Part shown: positions 1 through 11,700 of the stretch, in pieces | How the letters are laid out: every line of letters starts with the position of its first letter | Position numbering within the stretch: position 1 is the first letter of the stretch | Assembly: GCF_933775445.1 (NCBI RefSeq) | Contig: NC_065877.1 | Location: 33,294,001-33,358,000 of the forward strand | Length of the DNA: 64,000 nt | Reading direction: 5' to 3' | Source of the DNA: Argentina anserina | Taxonomy: Eukaryota > Streptophyta > Magnoliopsida > Rosales > Rosaceae | The notes under the pieces: generated by a model | What the model was told of the DNA's origin: nothing | What the model saw: the letters and a program-made list of their open reading frames with translations, nothing else | Database searches by the model: none | Program-made: the position numbers and the translations under genes

Positions 1-483
1 CCCAGAGGAGGAAGGGAGATCAAACTTACTGTTTATACCACTGTACATTGGTTTTTACATTCTTTCCATCGAATTTAGGGGTTTAGCTGTCAGCTGTCGA
101 GCCAGGTATTTCAACTATGTTTTGCCATTTTGAGGGAATGCATTTCTTCTGTGTTTCTTCTCGCGTTGGTTTTGTTTTGTCCAATCCGTTTCCATCGGCC
201 TTATGTTTGGATGTGCTCAAATCAGTTTTTCGTTCAGTTTGCGGAACTCTCTCTCAACGAAGTAGGGCGAGTATGATTTTCGTTTCTGTCTTTGTTGCTG
301 GGCAAATGGAGCAGGAAATCAAAGCTCAATTATCCATCTCTCTTCCTCAATCATCTGTATCCAGTATCTTTAGTCATGTTAAGTTTTTATTCTTGGTTTT
401 CAGTTGATTCCAATTGGTGTTTTGATCTTTTTGCATGTGGCTAAGTTTTGTTCTGGGTTGCTATGGAAGCTCAAAGCCATCGT

Positions 484-547
<64 letters not shown>

Positions 548-3401
548 CGTTTAAAGCTTTATAATTTAGAGAATCGAAAGAATTCCAATTCAATTGATCA
601 ATAATGGGATCATGGGGTTTAGTCATTTTTTTCCCATCTCAAACCTTTTTTGTTAATCACTAATCGATTGGGTTTAGTTTATTATTATAAACTAATTAGG
701 TGCTCTGAGTCTGGGTGAGTAATTGAATCTAAAGGATGAGCCAGTTGGGAAATTGGCGAGAGAAGCTTAAAGATTAACATTTGATGTGGGACTAAAGTTT
801 CATTATAGTTGAACAATACTATCTTATTATAAATGGTTAGAAAATGGTTTAAACGTCATGTATCATGTAATGGTTACTTAGCTATATGCTGACTGCTTTT
901 AAAATTTCACTATTTCCAGCTTTGGGTTGTGTTTGATTATATTTTTTTGGGTGCATATCTTGGTGGTTGATGACTTGATGGCTTCTATTGTTTTCTATGC
1001 TTGCTTCTTCTGTTGATACTTTGAGTTCATGCTGAGAGAGAAGAAATGATTGGCGGCAACTCCCTTTCCTTTTTCAATCATAAAGGTATAACCTCAATCT
1101 ATTTGGTGTCATTTACTCAATCCTCTATAGCTTCTAGATATTCTAAGAAGTAGCAAGCTGCAAATCATTAAAAAAAATAGCCCATGTGTGCTTCAGTTTA
1201 GATTAACTTCATCAATTTAGACACATTTAATGCTCATTTAACCTCTCATGCCAAAAGTATAGAACATGAGCCAGTTTTAATAATGTTCATTTAAACCCTG
1301 CTTTTGTATATCATGTTTATAACAAAGTGACTGCTATGAAGTTATCAATCATGAGGTACAACTCATTCTCAACAGGAACCAATTATGCCTTCTTTTTTTT
1401 GCATTTGTTGTTGTTTTGGGGGTATGAAATAAGTTGCTTTGTGAAACGAGCAATGTGGCTTATTTGGCATAAAACTGTTACTCATTTGAATTCATTATTC
1501 CAGTTCAGTACCTTACTTTAACACTTGATGGCTTCAAGTCTGTTTAAAGGGATCATGGACCAATAATTAGTATCAAAATATCAGTTCTGTTATATAAAGA
1601 GACAAAACTAAACTAATTCAGTTATTTCTTCTTGAATTGAGAAAATTTTCAATTGTAGTAGTTATATAAATAGAGATGTGATACCTTTCCACTTATACTG
1701 GTTTTTGACTGAATGAAACATATGATTGCATTTGAAGGACTTGCTGGATTCGAAGAGAGCATTGAAGATGATTAACTTAAAGGTATGCTTACTGGGAGAT
1801 TTGGTTTGGGAGAAGAATGTTAAATGCCGGGTAGCTGCAAGGCCTTGCTTCATGTATGCTATAAATTACTTATATGCTCTGTGTACAGTTTTAAGAAAAT
1901 TCATTGTTTAATTTATATGCAGCCACCTTTAGGGTAATTTTCACCCTCAAACTGGAACAAATTCAATCATCTAACTCTCATTTTACATTTTTCAATCATC
2001 TTCAATTCCATATTAAGTTATAATAGTAGTTATTATTTGTATCTCTTTGTTGTTTGCAATTTTTACGCAAACAAAAATAAAAACTTCATCGCAGATTATA
2101 TTAAACCCCAAAAGATTCGGATTTTTCTAATTTTTTAGCAGTGTAAATTTGTGTAAAAGTTAGATAACAAAGTGGCATACCAGAAGCTCAGTTCTTAGAT
2201 TACGTGCAAGCTTGGTTTCGATTGTAACTCTTCCATTGCTTTCTTTAGAAAAGGCATACCCATTATTACTTAGCAAGTACTTTTGATGTTGTTCATCAGA
2301 TCATGGTTTTGACTCCCATAGTTCTAATTAATTTCCCAAGTTTAATATTATACGGCTGACTAGCTAAAACTTAACTGAGATTATCAGCTGTCATTTGAAA
2401 ATTGACAAATGATAGTAAATTCACTAAATTGGATTACTTAGTAGTTCTAATCCATTAGTAGGGAATGTTTCATTCTTGATTTGTGTTTATATATAATAGA
2501 TTACTTACAATGTCAGTCTAATTGTAGATAGGGAAACTGGATTCTTGAACATGCAAAGCTCAAAGCTAGGGTGGAGGTTTAATAGAGAAATCAAAGGTCT
2601 GTACCAATTCTTTTCAATATGAAAGCAATTAAGTTTCTGTTAGGTTGTGATAAATAGCATTGCATTTTTCCATGTTCTCATTTATAGTCATCTTATGGAG
2701 AGATCTATGATCCTCAAGTATGAGAGAGCTTCAGAATTTAGAGCCGCAACTTCATTGGCTGCAGGTAGAACAATGAAGGAGCAGCAAGTTTTTCAATAGA
2801 GGAACCATCTGAAAAATAAAAGGGTTAAATGAACTCAACTAAATGTGTTTTCATCCAATGTCAATTTGCTAGGACAAAAGTTAAATTGGGTAGATATTAT
2901 ATATGGAGTCACAGAGAGATTCTAATTGCAACTTAGAAATATAGCAGTCATGTCATCCAATGTCAAGCTGCTATGATAAAAGATAAATTGACTTGGCTTT
3001 TCAGCATGAAGTTTATGTTTGCTGTTTTGTTTAGTGAAATGGCTCACTATGAATCAATGTAATATAAGTTGAAATCTTTAGTGTGTGAGGTGAACGTATA
3101 TGAATGTTATTCTATGTGTACGTTGTGATTGTTGTCATTAGCAGAATCATTGTGATACATTATATTATTGTAGCATTGCCGACGCAAAGCGCGGCCCCAA
3201 TACTAGTCAATATCAAACAAACGAAGCAAAATTTAAACAGAATTTGTAAATGCATCCGGATCGATCTAATACCAGCCATTATATTCCCCCATATAACCAG
3301 AGCACTATGAAACAGAGTTAGAGATTTATGTTTGATCAAGTCAATGACAGTTCCATGTGGTATGGGACCATGGGTACTCTGTATGCTAAAAAATCAATCA
3401 A
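1..3401. other. Gene-poor left flank, no recognised gene
   Basis: I recognise no protein family in this 3.4 kb. It is AT-rich with a long (TA)n tract. A few short exon-like stretches with GT/AG-looking borders occur on the plus strand (for example around 1045-1085, 1735-1783, 2530-2580 and 2690-2765). They do not join into a long frame or a known domain, so they could be a non-coding transcript, a decayed gene or chance. Confidence 0.4.
488..545. repeat. (TA)n microsatellite
   Basis: About 58 bp of uninterrupted alternating TA. It is the first of several long TA tracts in the window. Confidence 0.95.
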
Positions 3402-3472
3402 GCGCATCTGGTGTAGTGGTATCATAGTACCCTCCCACGGTACTGACCAGGGTTCGATTCCCTGGATGCGCA
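3402..3472 (+). tRNA. tRNA-Gly (anticodon CCC)
   Basis: This 71-nt cloverleaf has a perfect 7-bp acceptor stem (GCGCATC with GATGCGC) and discriminator base A. The D arm contains GTGTAGTGGTATCAT, which also provides the internal A box. The anticodon stem GTACC/GGTAC encloses the loop CTCCCAC, giving anticodon CCC, which reads the glycine codon GGG. The T arm contains GGTTCGATTCC, the internal B box. The CCA end is not encoded, as is normal for nuclear tRNA genes, and a TTTTG/TTTT stretch just downstream can stop RNA polymerase III. No intron is seen. The gene stands alone about 0.65 kb upstream of the AS1 coding region. Confidence 0.96.
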
Positions 3473-4124
3473 TTTTGTTTTCTGGGTCTATTCTATAAGA
3501 TAGCCGTTCGGCCGAACACTAGCTAGCAAAGTCATCAGCAATCAAACGAACGTTCTCCCACAAAAATCGATCAAGGACAAAAGCTTGGTGTGCTCGCCCA
3601 TTTCATCCATGGAGATGATGAACGCTGTTCTTCTTTGCACGGTTTTGTCACTTTCCTAGTTCAAACATAAACACTGTGAGCGAACTGTAGAGTTATTGTA
3701 GCTCAAATAATCGACACAGATGTCGTCAAGAGTTAAAGACAGATATCAACTCATCAAGAAACTAAAACAAGAAAAGTGGAAGAACAGCTAGCTATAGACA
3801 CATCACCACTTCACCTTCTATGTGCCTCTCGACAAAGTGATAATAGTCTGGACTCTGGAGACACACTATTTACCATACAGTAAGAGCACAGTCCTAACTG
3901 TTAGTTTAATAGTTTTTCACCCGTCATCATTATTTTCTACCGGAAAGTAACTTTGTCCTACTCTGAGTAGTCTCCCACGCTATCTCCACACCCGGCCCCA
4001 CCACCCTGCACCCTCCACAGCCCCACCCCAATTCCCTTCCCTCCATTCTCCACGCGTCATCCCCACTCCCCCCTAAACTCAAATCCCAAACATAAAACCC
4101 CAAACCCTCGACAACCCCAGAAGC

Positions 4125-4142
4125 ATGGTGTTTCCGATATGA
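4125..4142 (+). promoter_or_regulatory. Five-codon upstream ORF overlapping the AS1 start
   Basis: An ATG at 4125 opens a frame of five codons (Met-Val-Phe-Pro-Ile). Its TGA at 4140-4142 overlaps the AS1 ATG at 4139-4141. A scanning ribosome would meet this ATG first and end translation on top of the main start. That arrangement can lower or tune initiation through leaky scanning or reinitiation. Regulation is inference; the overlap is seen directly. Confidence 0.6.
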
Positions 4143-5209
4143 AGGAGCGGCAGCGCTGGCAACCCGAAGAAGACGCCCTCCTCCGCGCCTACGTCAGACA
4201 ATATGGCCCCCGAGAATGGGCCCTCGTCTCCCAGCGAATGGGCCAGCCCATCAACCGCGACCCCAAGTCCTGCCTCGAGCGCTGGAAGAATTATCTCAAG
4301 CCGGGACTGAAAAAAGGCTCGCTCTCGCCGGAGGAGCAGTCGTTGGTCATCGAGCTTCAGGCCAAGTACGGCAACAAGTGGAAGAAGATCGCCGCCGAGC
4401 TCCCCGGCCGGACTCCCAAGCGCCTCGGAAAATGGTGGGAGGTCTACCGTGAAAAGCAGCTCAAACACCTCTCCAAACACCACAACTCCTCCTCCGCCGC
4501 CGCCACCACCGTCTGCTGCTCCGCCACCGCTTCGTCCTCGTCGTCTCAGCCGGAGGGAAATATCATCACTGTCGCCGGGATTTCCTCGCCGGATATAGCC
4601 GCACAGGGGCCCTACGACCACATTCTCGAGACTTTCGCCGAGAAATACGTCCAGCCCAAGCTCTGCTTTGGCATGGTACCCGAAACCGACCCGCTTCTGT
4701 CACTCGGTTCGGGTCCGGGTCTGCCGCCTTGGATGAACCCGCCGTCCGCGGCGTCATCCACTTCCTCCAGCTCTCCTTCCGTGAGCCTGTCGCTGTCGCC
4801 GTCGGACCCGGTTCACGACCCGGACCCAACCCGGTTGGGGACGCTGGTGCAGTGGTGCAGGGAGGTGGAGGAGGGGAGGCAGAGCTGGATGCAGCACAAG
4901 AAGGAGGCCACGTGGCGGCTGAGCAGGCTGGAGCAGCAGATGGAGTCGGAGAAGGCGAGGAAGAGGAGGGAGGCGGTGGAGGAGGTGGAGGGTAAGATAA
5001 GGTCGTTGAGGGAAGAAGAGGCGGCGTATATGGGTCGGATTGAGAGCGAGTACAGAGAGCAGATGAGCATTTTGCAGAGGGAAGCGGAGAGCAAAGAGGC
5101 GAAGCTGGTTGAAGCTTGGTGTAGTAAGCATGTCAGGCTTGCTAAGCTTGTAAATCAACTTGGGGGTCAGGGCCTTAATCCTCATGCCAGTCATGAATTA
5201 CCGAAGTAG
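4139..5209 (+). CDS. AS1: ASYMMETRIC LEAVES1 / PHANTASTICA-type R2R3 MYB transcription factor
   Basis: This single-exon gene encodes 356 residues. Two MYB repeats fill about residues 4-106, with the R2 motif EEDALLRAYVRQYGPREW and the R3 motif GNKWKKIAAELPGRT, and the hallmark KRLGKWWEVY follows. That signature belongs to the AS1/PHAN/ROUGH SHEATH2 clade. A Ser/Ala-rich linker (about 116-136) and a Pro/Ser-rich middle precede a charged coiled coil (about 240-345) that ends in LAKLVNQLGGQG, the conserved C-terminal AS1 motif. In known plants AS1 acts in the nucleus with the LBD protein AS2 to repress class-1 KNOX genes and set leaf polarity. The start gives the canonical MKERQRW N-terminus. 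The coding region is clearly GC-richer than its AT-rich surroundings, and a tiny uORF overlaps the start. Length matches the family. Confidence 0.96.
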   Translation: MKERQRWQPEEDALLRAYVRQYGPREWALVSQRMGQPINRDPKSCLERWKNYLKPGLKKGSLSPEEQSLVIELQAKYGNKWKKIAAELPGRTPKRLGKWWEVYREKQLKHLSKHHNSSSAAATTVCCSATASSSSSQPEGNIITVAGISSPDIAAQGPYDHILETFAEKYVQPKLCFGMVPETDPLLSLGSGPGLPPWMNPPSAASSTSSSSPSVSLSLSPSDPVHDPDPTRLGTLVQWCREVEEGRQSWMQHKKEATWRLSRLEQQMESEKARKRREAVEEVEGKIRSLREEEAAYMGRIESEYREQMSILQREAESKEAKLVEAWCSKHVRLAKLVNQLGGQGLNPHASHELPK

Positions 5210-5927
5210 TCACGAGTTGTTCAGTTTCCTTTGCATGTTTATGGAAAAAACTTGCGTCTAACTGCGCGCCATTGGTGTTTTGAAGTTGTGTTTGTCTTGT
5301 ATTCTCTTTTCGATTAGACCTCATTGCAAATTAGTAAACTACCAACCCTAGAATGGCTGGGCGGAGAAATGATCCGATCAAGTTATCTTTCAAGTTACCT
5401 AGTTGTGTTCATTGTTTTGTCAAATCTGATTAATTACTTGCGAAAGGGGTGGAGGTTGAAATAGTGTTTTACCTTCTAATTCAAGCTCTTTTTACCTTGA
5501 AATCAAACTAGTGTCTGCATGACTGATCATGAGTGGCCGAAATCACTGAGACCATCTGAGATGCTACAGAGGCCTAGGCTTTAGGCATAATGCCAACGCT
5601 TTGACACAGACTACTCACCCCACCTTGGTGTTTGGGTAACCATGTTTTATCTACCCACCCGGACATCTCCACGCGCCATTTCAATGATTTCCAAAACACA
5701 CATCCAATTAAACGGAGGTTCTTCAGTGGACATTCACCAGTTAACGTTCACAGAGCCCGTGCATGCATTCACTCAGGAGCACAATCATTTTGGCTTTGGG
5801 CCATCCAAAACACCTTGCGAGGGCCCGTATTCCTTCTGTTAGTCTAGCTCGAATGCTTGTTTGACCCAATTTTTAGGCAAGTATTTCACTATTTCCTTTG
5901 AAATTCCCATGGAAATGGAACTTAAGT
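5210..5927. other. AS1 3' flank, no further gene seen
   Basis: The first 200-300 bp are probably the AS1 3' UTR. The rest up to the MULE target duplication contains only short overlapping open frames without family features. Confidence 0.5.
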
Positions 5928-5936
5928 AAAAAATAA
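5928..5936 (+). repeat. Left 9-bp target-site duplication of the MULE
   Basis: AAAAAATAA lies directly outside the left inverted repeat and is repeated exactly at 10954-10962 outside the right one. Nine base pairs is the standard duplication length for Mutator-like elements. The flanking bases differ on both sides, so the duplication is exactly nine. Confidence 0.93.
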
Positions 5937-6116
5937 GAAAAAAGTTCACCATCGGTACCCAAACTCTTGTGACAAGGTCAATGTAGTACCTCAACTCGAA
6001 CTTGTACCAATGTAGTACCCAAACTCGTTATTCGCTATCAATGAGGGGTCTGACGCCAATTTCCGTTACGGCTCCGTTTGTTTGGTCACGTGCTCCGCAC
6101 ATGACCACACAAAAAA
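5937..6116 (+). repeat. Left terminal inverted repeat of the MULE
   Basis: The repeat begins GAAAAAAGTTCACCATCGG and matches the reverse complement of 10773-10953 almost throughout. Internally it holds several GTAGTACC/GTACCC-type units, possible transposase-binding sites. It may also contain the transposase promoter, as MULE inverted repeats often do. Confidence 0.94.
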
Positions 6117-6340
6117 GGGGTAAAATTGACCTTACCATCGAATTCGATCAAAACAGAAACACGCCATTTTCGAGCCCCAATCTCCCTCAAAATCTTTCCA
6201 AAACCTAGATCGTGATCAAATTCCCTCAAAACCTAAACTAACCTCACTTCTCCCATAAATTATCGATTAGAAAAAGTGAAAGTAGAGATATTGGGAAGCT
6301 AATCTGATAGCATCCCATTTGTTCAGAATTTGTATAAGCA

Positions 6341-7378
6341 ATGGAGAGTAGAGTGATGTTTGGGATTTTTCGAGAATCTGGGCCACCTCAACCCGATAGT
6401 AAGTTTTCGATTAGAATCTATATCTTAATCTCTTTTTCATGTTATTGTGTTATCATGATCTTGTGTATTGGTGATTCGAAATTGATTTTAGGGTTTAAAA
6501 TTGGGTTTTGGGTTAGGGTTTAATAAACGGATTTAAATGTAATCGATTTTGTGTGTTCTGGGTTTTTATCTTGTTTAGGGTTTGATTATTGTTGAAGATG
6601 GTTTAGGATTTGAATTTTTTATGTTTAAACACCCAAATCTAGTTTGAATCGATACTTAGAGTGGTTTCTCCCTTTTTCGGTTTGATTACAGTACCAGCTC
6701 ATCTGTATACGATGGAGATAGTCCATGGAGGATATTTCAAAACTGATACATATGGGAGGAAGAAGTACTTTGTTCTTGTGTTTAATAAGAGGGGTGGGAA
6801 GACATATTTAGATGGTTTGGATCCGGAGAAGTTTTCATGGGTTGAATTGAACAATATAGCTTGGGAATTAGGATACAGGGAGCTGCCCATATCTTATCAT
6901 TTCAAGATTCCTAAGACTGAAGCTCATGAAGGATTGATTCTAATTAAAGGTGATGGTGAATGTATGGAGATGATGAAGATGATACCAAAGAAGAGACAAA
7001 TATCTATTTACATAACAGGTGGAGGGAGAAGAAGGTATGATGAAGCTTTAGCTGAGCATAATCTCCCAACTGATCCAAATTGGGAGAATCCCTTGAATAG
7101 GCAATCTACAAGAGAAGCAGAGAGAAACCATTTTGAAGCAAATTTGATGGCATCACAGTTATATAGCAGTGCTGAGGCCTTAGAGGGTAGAACTGTGCTA
7201 GGTGAAGATGTAGATGTAATTGACCTTACTGATGTGAATGAAGATGATGTTGAAGTATGTGTGTTAGGTAGAGATGTAAATGTGGGTTGTGTGAATGAGC
7301 CTAAGGTGTGTCCAAGTGGAGGGACATTTGGAAATTTGTCTGATATATTAGGAGATGAAGATTTGAACATGTATGATG

Positions 7379-7409
<31 letters not shown>

Positions 7410-10400
7410 AATTTATGGCCATGATGGGAAAAGGATCAGAAGAGAAGTGGTAGGAGGCGGTGGGTTTTATTACAAACATACAACACATAGACCATGGCAT
7501 GTTGGTTATAAAGATCAATTGGCAAGGGAAATTGAGGAGATTGAGAAAAAAGAGAGAGAAGCAACTGAAAAGAGGGAAAGAAAAGAGATTGAGAACTTGA
7601 GGATAGAAGAAGAAAGAATTAGAGAGACTCAAGCTTCAGTTGGGCTTAGTAGGGATGAAATTGAGGAGAGAGTAACAGAGAGAGAATCAGCTGAAAAGAG
7701 GGCAGCAGAGGCTCTTAAAGTGAGGGAAAATGGGAAGAGGCCTGTTCAAGGAAGTGAAACAAAGAAGAGTGGTCCTAGGCCTAAGGATGCAAGGTATAAC
7801 ACAAGAAAGGGAGGTAGAAAACCTAGTACAGTGGTTGTAGAGGAATATGACTCCACTGATGACTCTGAATTTTATGTGGATTCTGACTATGATTTGGAGC
7901 ATGATGAGGTTGCAGATGATGTCCAGTTTGAGGAAAATGTGTCAGAACCAGAGCAAGTGCCTGAATATGAAGACATGGGATATGATGGCCATTGTTCTGA
8001 TGATAATGCTGGATCAGATGAGCTTGAGAGCTTAAGTGGTAGTGACACAGGAGAAGATTCTGACTTTAGCTGCTTTAAGGTGGGGGGAAGGAAGATCATA
8101 CCCTGGATCAGATTAGTCGATATTAAAAATCCCACATTCAAGATCAACCTTGCATTCCCTAATCCAGAGCAGTGTAGGGAAGCTGTGAGGGAACATGCAA
8201 TTAGAAACCAGATTGGTTTATGGTATAAGAAGAATACAAGGAAGAAAATTGAAGTTAAGTGTCAATGGGGTTGTAAATGGAGAATGTATGCAAGTAGGGT
8301 TCCGAACTTTGGTGACACCATGGTTGTGAAGACCTTGTTTGACACACACACATGTTCACCAGTGGAAAGCAGCCACTTTCTCAATTTCAGAAGAATAACT
8401 GAAGAAGTGAAGGATGCTTTATTGGCTGATGAGAGCTGGTCAAGGCAGGGGATACACCACCATATATTAGAGAAGTTTAAATTGGATGTGGGTATGCAGA
8501 CCATCTCAAGGGCTAAAAGATGTGCAAAAAGGATGAATGAAGGGCATTATATTGAGCAGTACAATCAGTTGGCTTCATATCAAAAGGAGTTGTTAAGAAG
8601 CAATCCTGGATCCACTGTTGTGATCAAAACACAAATGGATGGACAAGTTAGAAGATTCCAGAGGATGTACATGTGCTTCAAAGCACAAAAAGATGGTTGG
8701 AATGCTGGATGTAGACCCCTGATTTGTTTAGATGGCTGCCATATCAAAGGCCATCATCCTGGACAGCTTTTAACTGCAGTTGGCATTGATGCAAACAATG
8801 GGATGTACCCTATTGCCTATGCACTTGTGGAAATAGAGGATCAAGCTACTTGGATCTCGTTTCTTGAATACTTGAAGGGTGATTTGGGTATAGAAAACAG
8901 CAAGAGGCTTGTGTTCATGTCTGACAAACAAAAAGGAATAGAAAATGCTATTAAAGGTATATTTCTTCAAGTAAATTTCATTAATTTCAAGCTAAATTGT
9001 TTTATGTATCACCATTAATTAATACATTCTAACACAGATGTTTATATGAAACAGCTTTGTATCCTTATGCTGAACATAGGAATTGTGTTAGGCATTTGTA
9101 CAACAACTTCAAGGGTAAGAATCCAGGAGAGGGACTGAAACAGTTAATGTGGAATGCAGCAAGAAGTAGTACTGAAACTTGGTATAAGAAGCACATGGAT
9201 GACTTGAAGATGTTGAGTCCTGATGCATTTAATTGGTTTCATGACAAACCTCCAAGACATTGGAGTAGAGCTTTCTTTGTTGATGAATCAAAGTGTGATA
9301 TCCTTCTCAACAACCTGTGTGAGTCCTTCAACCATGCCATCTTACCTTGTAGGGATAAGCTTGTTCTTACCATGTTTGAGAAGTTGAGGATGGATATGAT
9401 GGTGAGGAATGCAAACAAAAGAGTTTCTTGTGAGCAGTGGAAGGGAGTTGTTGGTCCTAGGATAAAGAAGATAATAGTTAAGACTGCAGAGAGAGTAACA
9501 CAGTACATAGCACATAGGAGCACTGAGTACAGCTACCAAGTTACTGGAACATGGGAAAATGGCAGCAAGCATGCAGTGGACTTGGGTCTTCATACATGTA
9601 CTTGCAGAAGGTGGCAGCTTAGTGGCATACCTTGTGTACATGCCCTCTGCGCAATAAGATTCAAGAAACATGATCCTGATTTGTACTGTGATGACTACCT
9701 CATGGCTTCTACCTATTTGCAGACATATACACCTGCCATAAGCCCCATTGCAGGGCATGATGATTGGGAACAAGTTGACTTCCCAATTGCTCCTCCTCCA
9801 TATAAAAAGCAAGCTGGTAGGCCAAAAATGAAGAGAACTAAGGAAGCTGGTGAGAAGAACAAGGGCATGGCACCACCAGCTCCCATCCAGGGGAAATTAG
9901 GGTTGAAAACTGGTAAAACTGGCATTAAGATGACTTGTGGAATTTGTAAACAACAAGGACACAACAAAACTGGTTGTCCTATAACTAAGGCTAAAAAACT
10001 TGCATCAGTAAGTTCTTTTCACTCACCTACACTGATTCATTGCATTAGAGCTAAGGTTTGTTGTTAATTTTTATTCAATTAAATAATTTGATTTGTTATT
10101 GGAACAGGGGGAAGGACAATCTAGTGGAGCTAGCATAAAGAAGAGAGTTAGAGTTAAGGTTTGTTGTTTTGACTTAATTATAGAGTAATGAGATTGTTGT
10201 CTTGCAATTGTTGTGACATTGAATATGTGATTTTGCTTTGGAATTTTGCACTGATTTAGGTTACCAGAGCTGCAGCCCCATCTACAGCTGCTACTAATGT
10301 CAAGGACCAAGTCATAAGGTCTGTGAAGGGCTGGTATAAGAGAAAGGCAGCAGAGGGAGGTACTTCTGCTGAGTTTGCTGCTGCTTCTTCCTCAACTCAA

Positions 10401-10445
10401 ACACAACATGTAGCTACACAAGAGAGTCAAAACAATGTTGATTAG
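6341..10445 (+). CDS. MULE transposase (MURA-like) with PB1-like N-terminal domain
   Basis: Five exons join in frame: 6341-6398, 6692-8956, 9055-10007, 10108-10158 and 10260-10445 (3513 nt, 1170 residues). A PB1-like plant transposase N-domain (HGGYF, FVLVFNKRGGKTY) covers about residues 24-130. An acidic stretch with an Asp run follows near residue 247, then a charged coiled coil. Next come the MuDR DNA-binding zinc region (CQWGCKW) and the MULE catalytic core. Candidate DDE residues are D in LDGCHIKGHH (about 699), D in MSDKQKGIENA (about 763) and E in NLCESFNH (about 863). A SWIM zinc finger (CTCRRWQLSGIPCVHALC, about 955) and a zinc knuckle (CGICKQQGHNKTGC, about 1067) follow. The enzyme would cut and rejoin DNA at the inverted repeats in the nucleus. 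The first short exon and the last two are inferred from splice signals and frame; the core exons are certain. Confidence 0.92.
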
Positions 10446-10772
10446 GAGTCCTAAAAAGTGTAATTCATCTAACTAGGTCCCTTTTTGTACTCCTAAATTT
10501 ATGGTGTTTAATGACAATGTTTAGTGTACTTTGAACTCAAAGTTGTTTTTAATGACATCTCTTTTTGAATGCATACATGCAGTTCAATTTTCATCCATAT
10601 GTTTTTCTTCTTTGTATTTGTGTTAGTCAATCACAGTACTCATACTTTTACATGGATGATCAATGTAGTACCCAGAAGATGGAGGGAAATGATGTAAAAG
10701 AGATATAATAACAATTGGCGGGAAAATTTGATTTGGAACGCACATAGAATAGGGTTATTTCAGTAAAAATCT

Positions 10773-10953
10773 TTTTTTTGTGTGGTCATGTGCGGAGCAC
10801 GTGACCAAACAAACGGAGCCGTAACGGAAATTGGCGTCAGGCCCCTCATTGATAGCGAATAACGAGTTTGGGTACTACATTGGTACAAGTTCGAGTTGGG
10901 GTACTACATTGACCTTGCCACAAGAGTTTGGGTACCGATGGTGAAATTTACTC
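10773..10953 (-). repeat. Right terminal inverted repeat of the MULE
   Basis: This is the inverted partner of 5937-6116, ending GGTGAAATTTACTC before the target duplication. The match holds over about 180 bp with few substitutions and breaks off internally after the CACAAAAAA run. Confidence 0.94.
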
Positions 10954-10962
10954 AAAAAATAA
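10954..10962 (+). repeat. Right 9-bp target-site duplication of the MULE
   Basis: AAAAAATAA is an exact copy of 5928-5936. Confidence 0.93.
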
Positions 10963-11700
10963 ATGTCTTTTACAGTGTTTAGTAACATAAAGGAGATTAG
11001 TGTTTGGCTAAAAATCGTCTCGGCCAAGAATAGGGCCGAGGGACTAAGAAACAGTTGTCCTTCTAGTTTACGGGCATGCCAACTCGCAGTCGGACGGCCA
11101 AGTGAAGTTTTTAATGTGTTGTTGCGCTAGATCTGACTTCTTCAAGTGACTGTCGGCCGAAACACTCTCGGTCGTTGGGTCTGATTCCTTTTTGCTAGGA
11201 CTCCGGCCTAATTAATAGTCGGGATCTTCGTAGACGTCTACTTGTTGATCGAATTCGAATGTACGGGTGATAAGCAATGATCGATCGAGTGAAGGTACTC
11301 ACAAATCACCTTGATCATGAAATTAGAGCATATTCGGTTGTCTAAACATTGTGATCTGATATGAGTGTGAATGACAAATCACATTGATCCATGGATCAAT
11401 GGTTTGACTCTAAATTAACAAATTACTCCTAAGTGTAAAAACTAAAGTGCATGCAAGTAAAGAGTAAGAAACGTAAAGGAACTAGAATTGAAACGACCAT
11501 AAGAACTAAAACGAAAATAAAATTACCTATGAAGTAAAGAGAAATAAGTTGTTTGGAAGTTGTATATTGATTTGTTTGAGTGGTACTTGACCTTTTATAA
11601 TGATTTACAAAGTGTTATTTATATAGATCGAACCATAGCTATACAAGTCTAAAAATGTCAAGGATAGCCAACATCCTTTAGGTTGATTTGAACATGAATG
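10963..11700. other. Intergenic, probably old repeat sequence
   Basis: No gene is recognised. The stretch contains TCGGCC/GGCCGA-rich patches (about 11020-11220) unlike the AT-rich surroundings, suggesting transposon debris, but no ends could be defined. Confidence 0.4.

Larger units (their letters stand above)
5937..10953 (+). mobile_element. Complete Mutator-like DNA transposon (MULE), probably autonomous
   Basis: The element is 5017 bp, bounded by inverted repeats of about 180 bp (5937-6116 and 10773-10953) that differ at only a handful of positions. Perfect 9-bp target duplications lie outside both ends. Inside is one gene with an uninterrupted five-exon transposase frame. Near-identical ends, an intact target duplication and an intact frame together suggest a recent insertion. 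It sits between AS1 and a repeat-rich region. Whether it is still mobile cannot be told from sequence alone. Confidence 0.95.

Noticed and set aside
1045..2800. A split gene made of several short exon-like pieces on the plus strand
   Set aside because: Pieces have plausible GT/AG borders but short frames, stops between them and no recognisable protein family.
4079..5194. Long minus-strand and alternative-frame ORFs over AS1
   Set aside because: They arise from the high GC content of AS1; the plus-strand frame has full MYB and C-terminal motifs.
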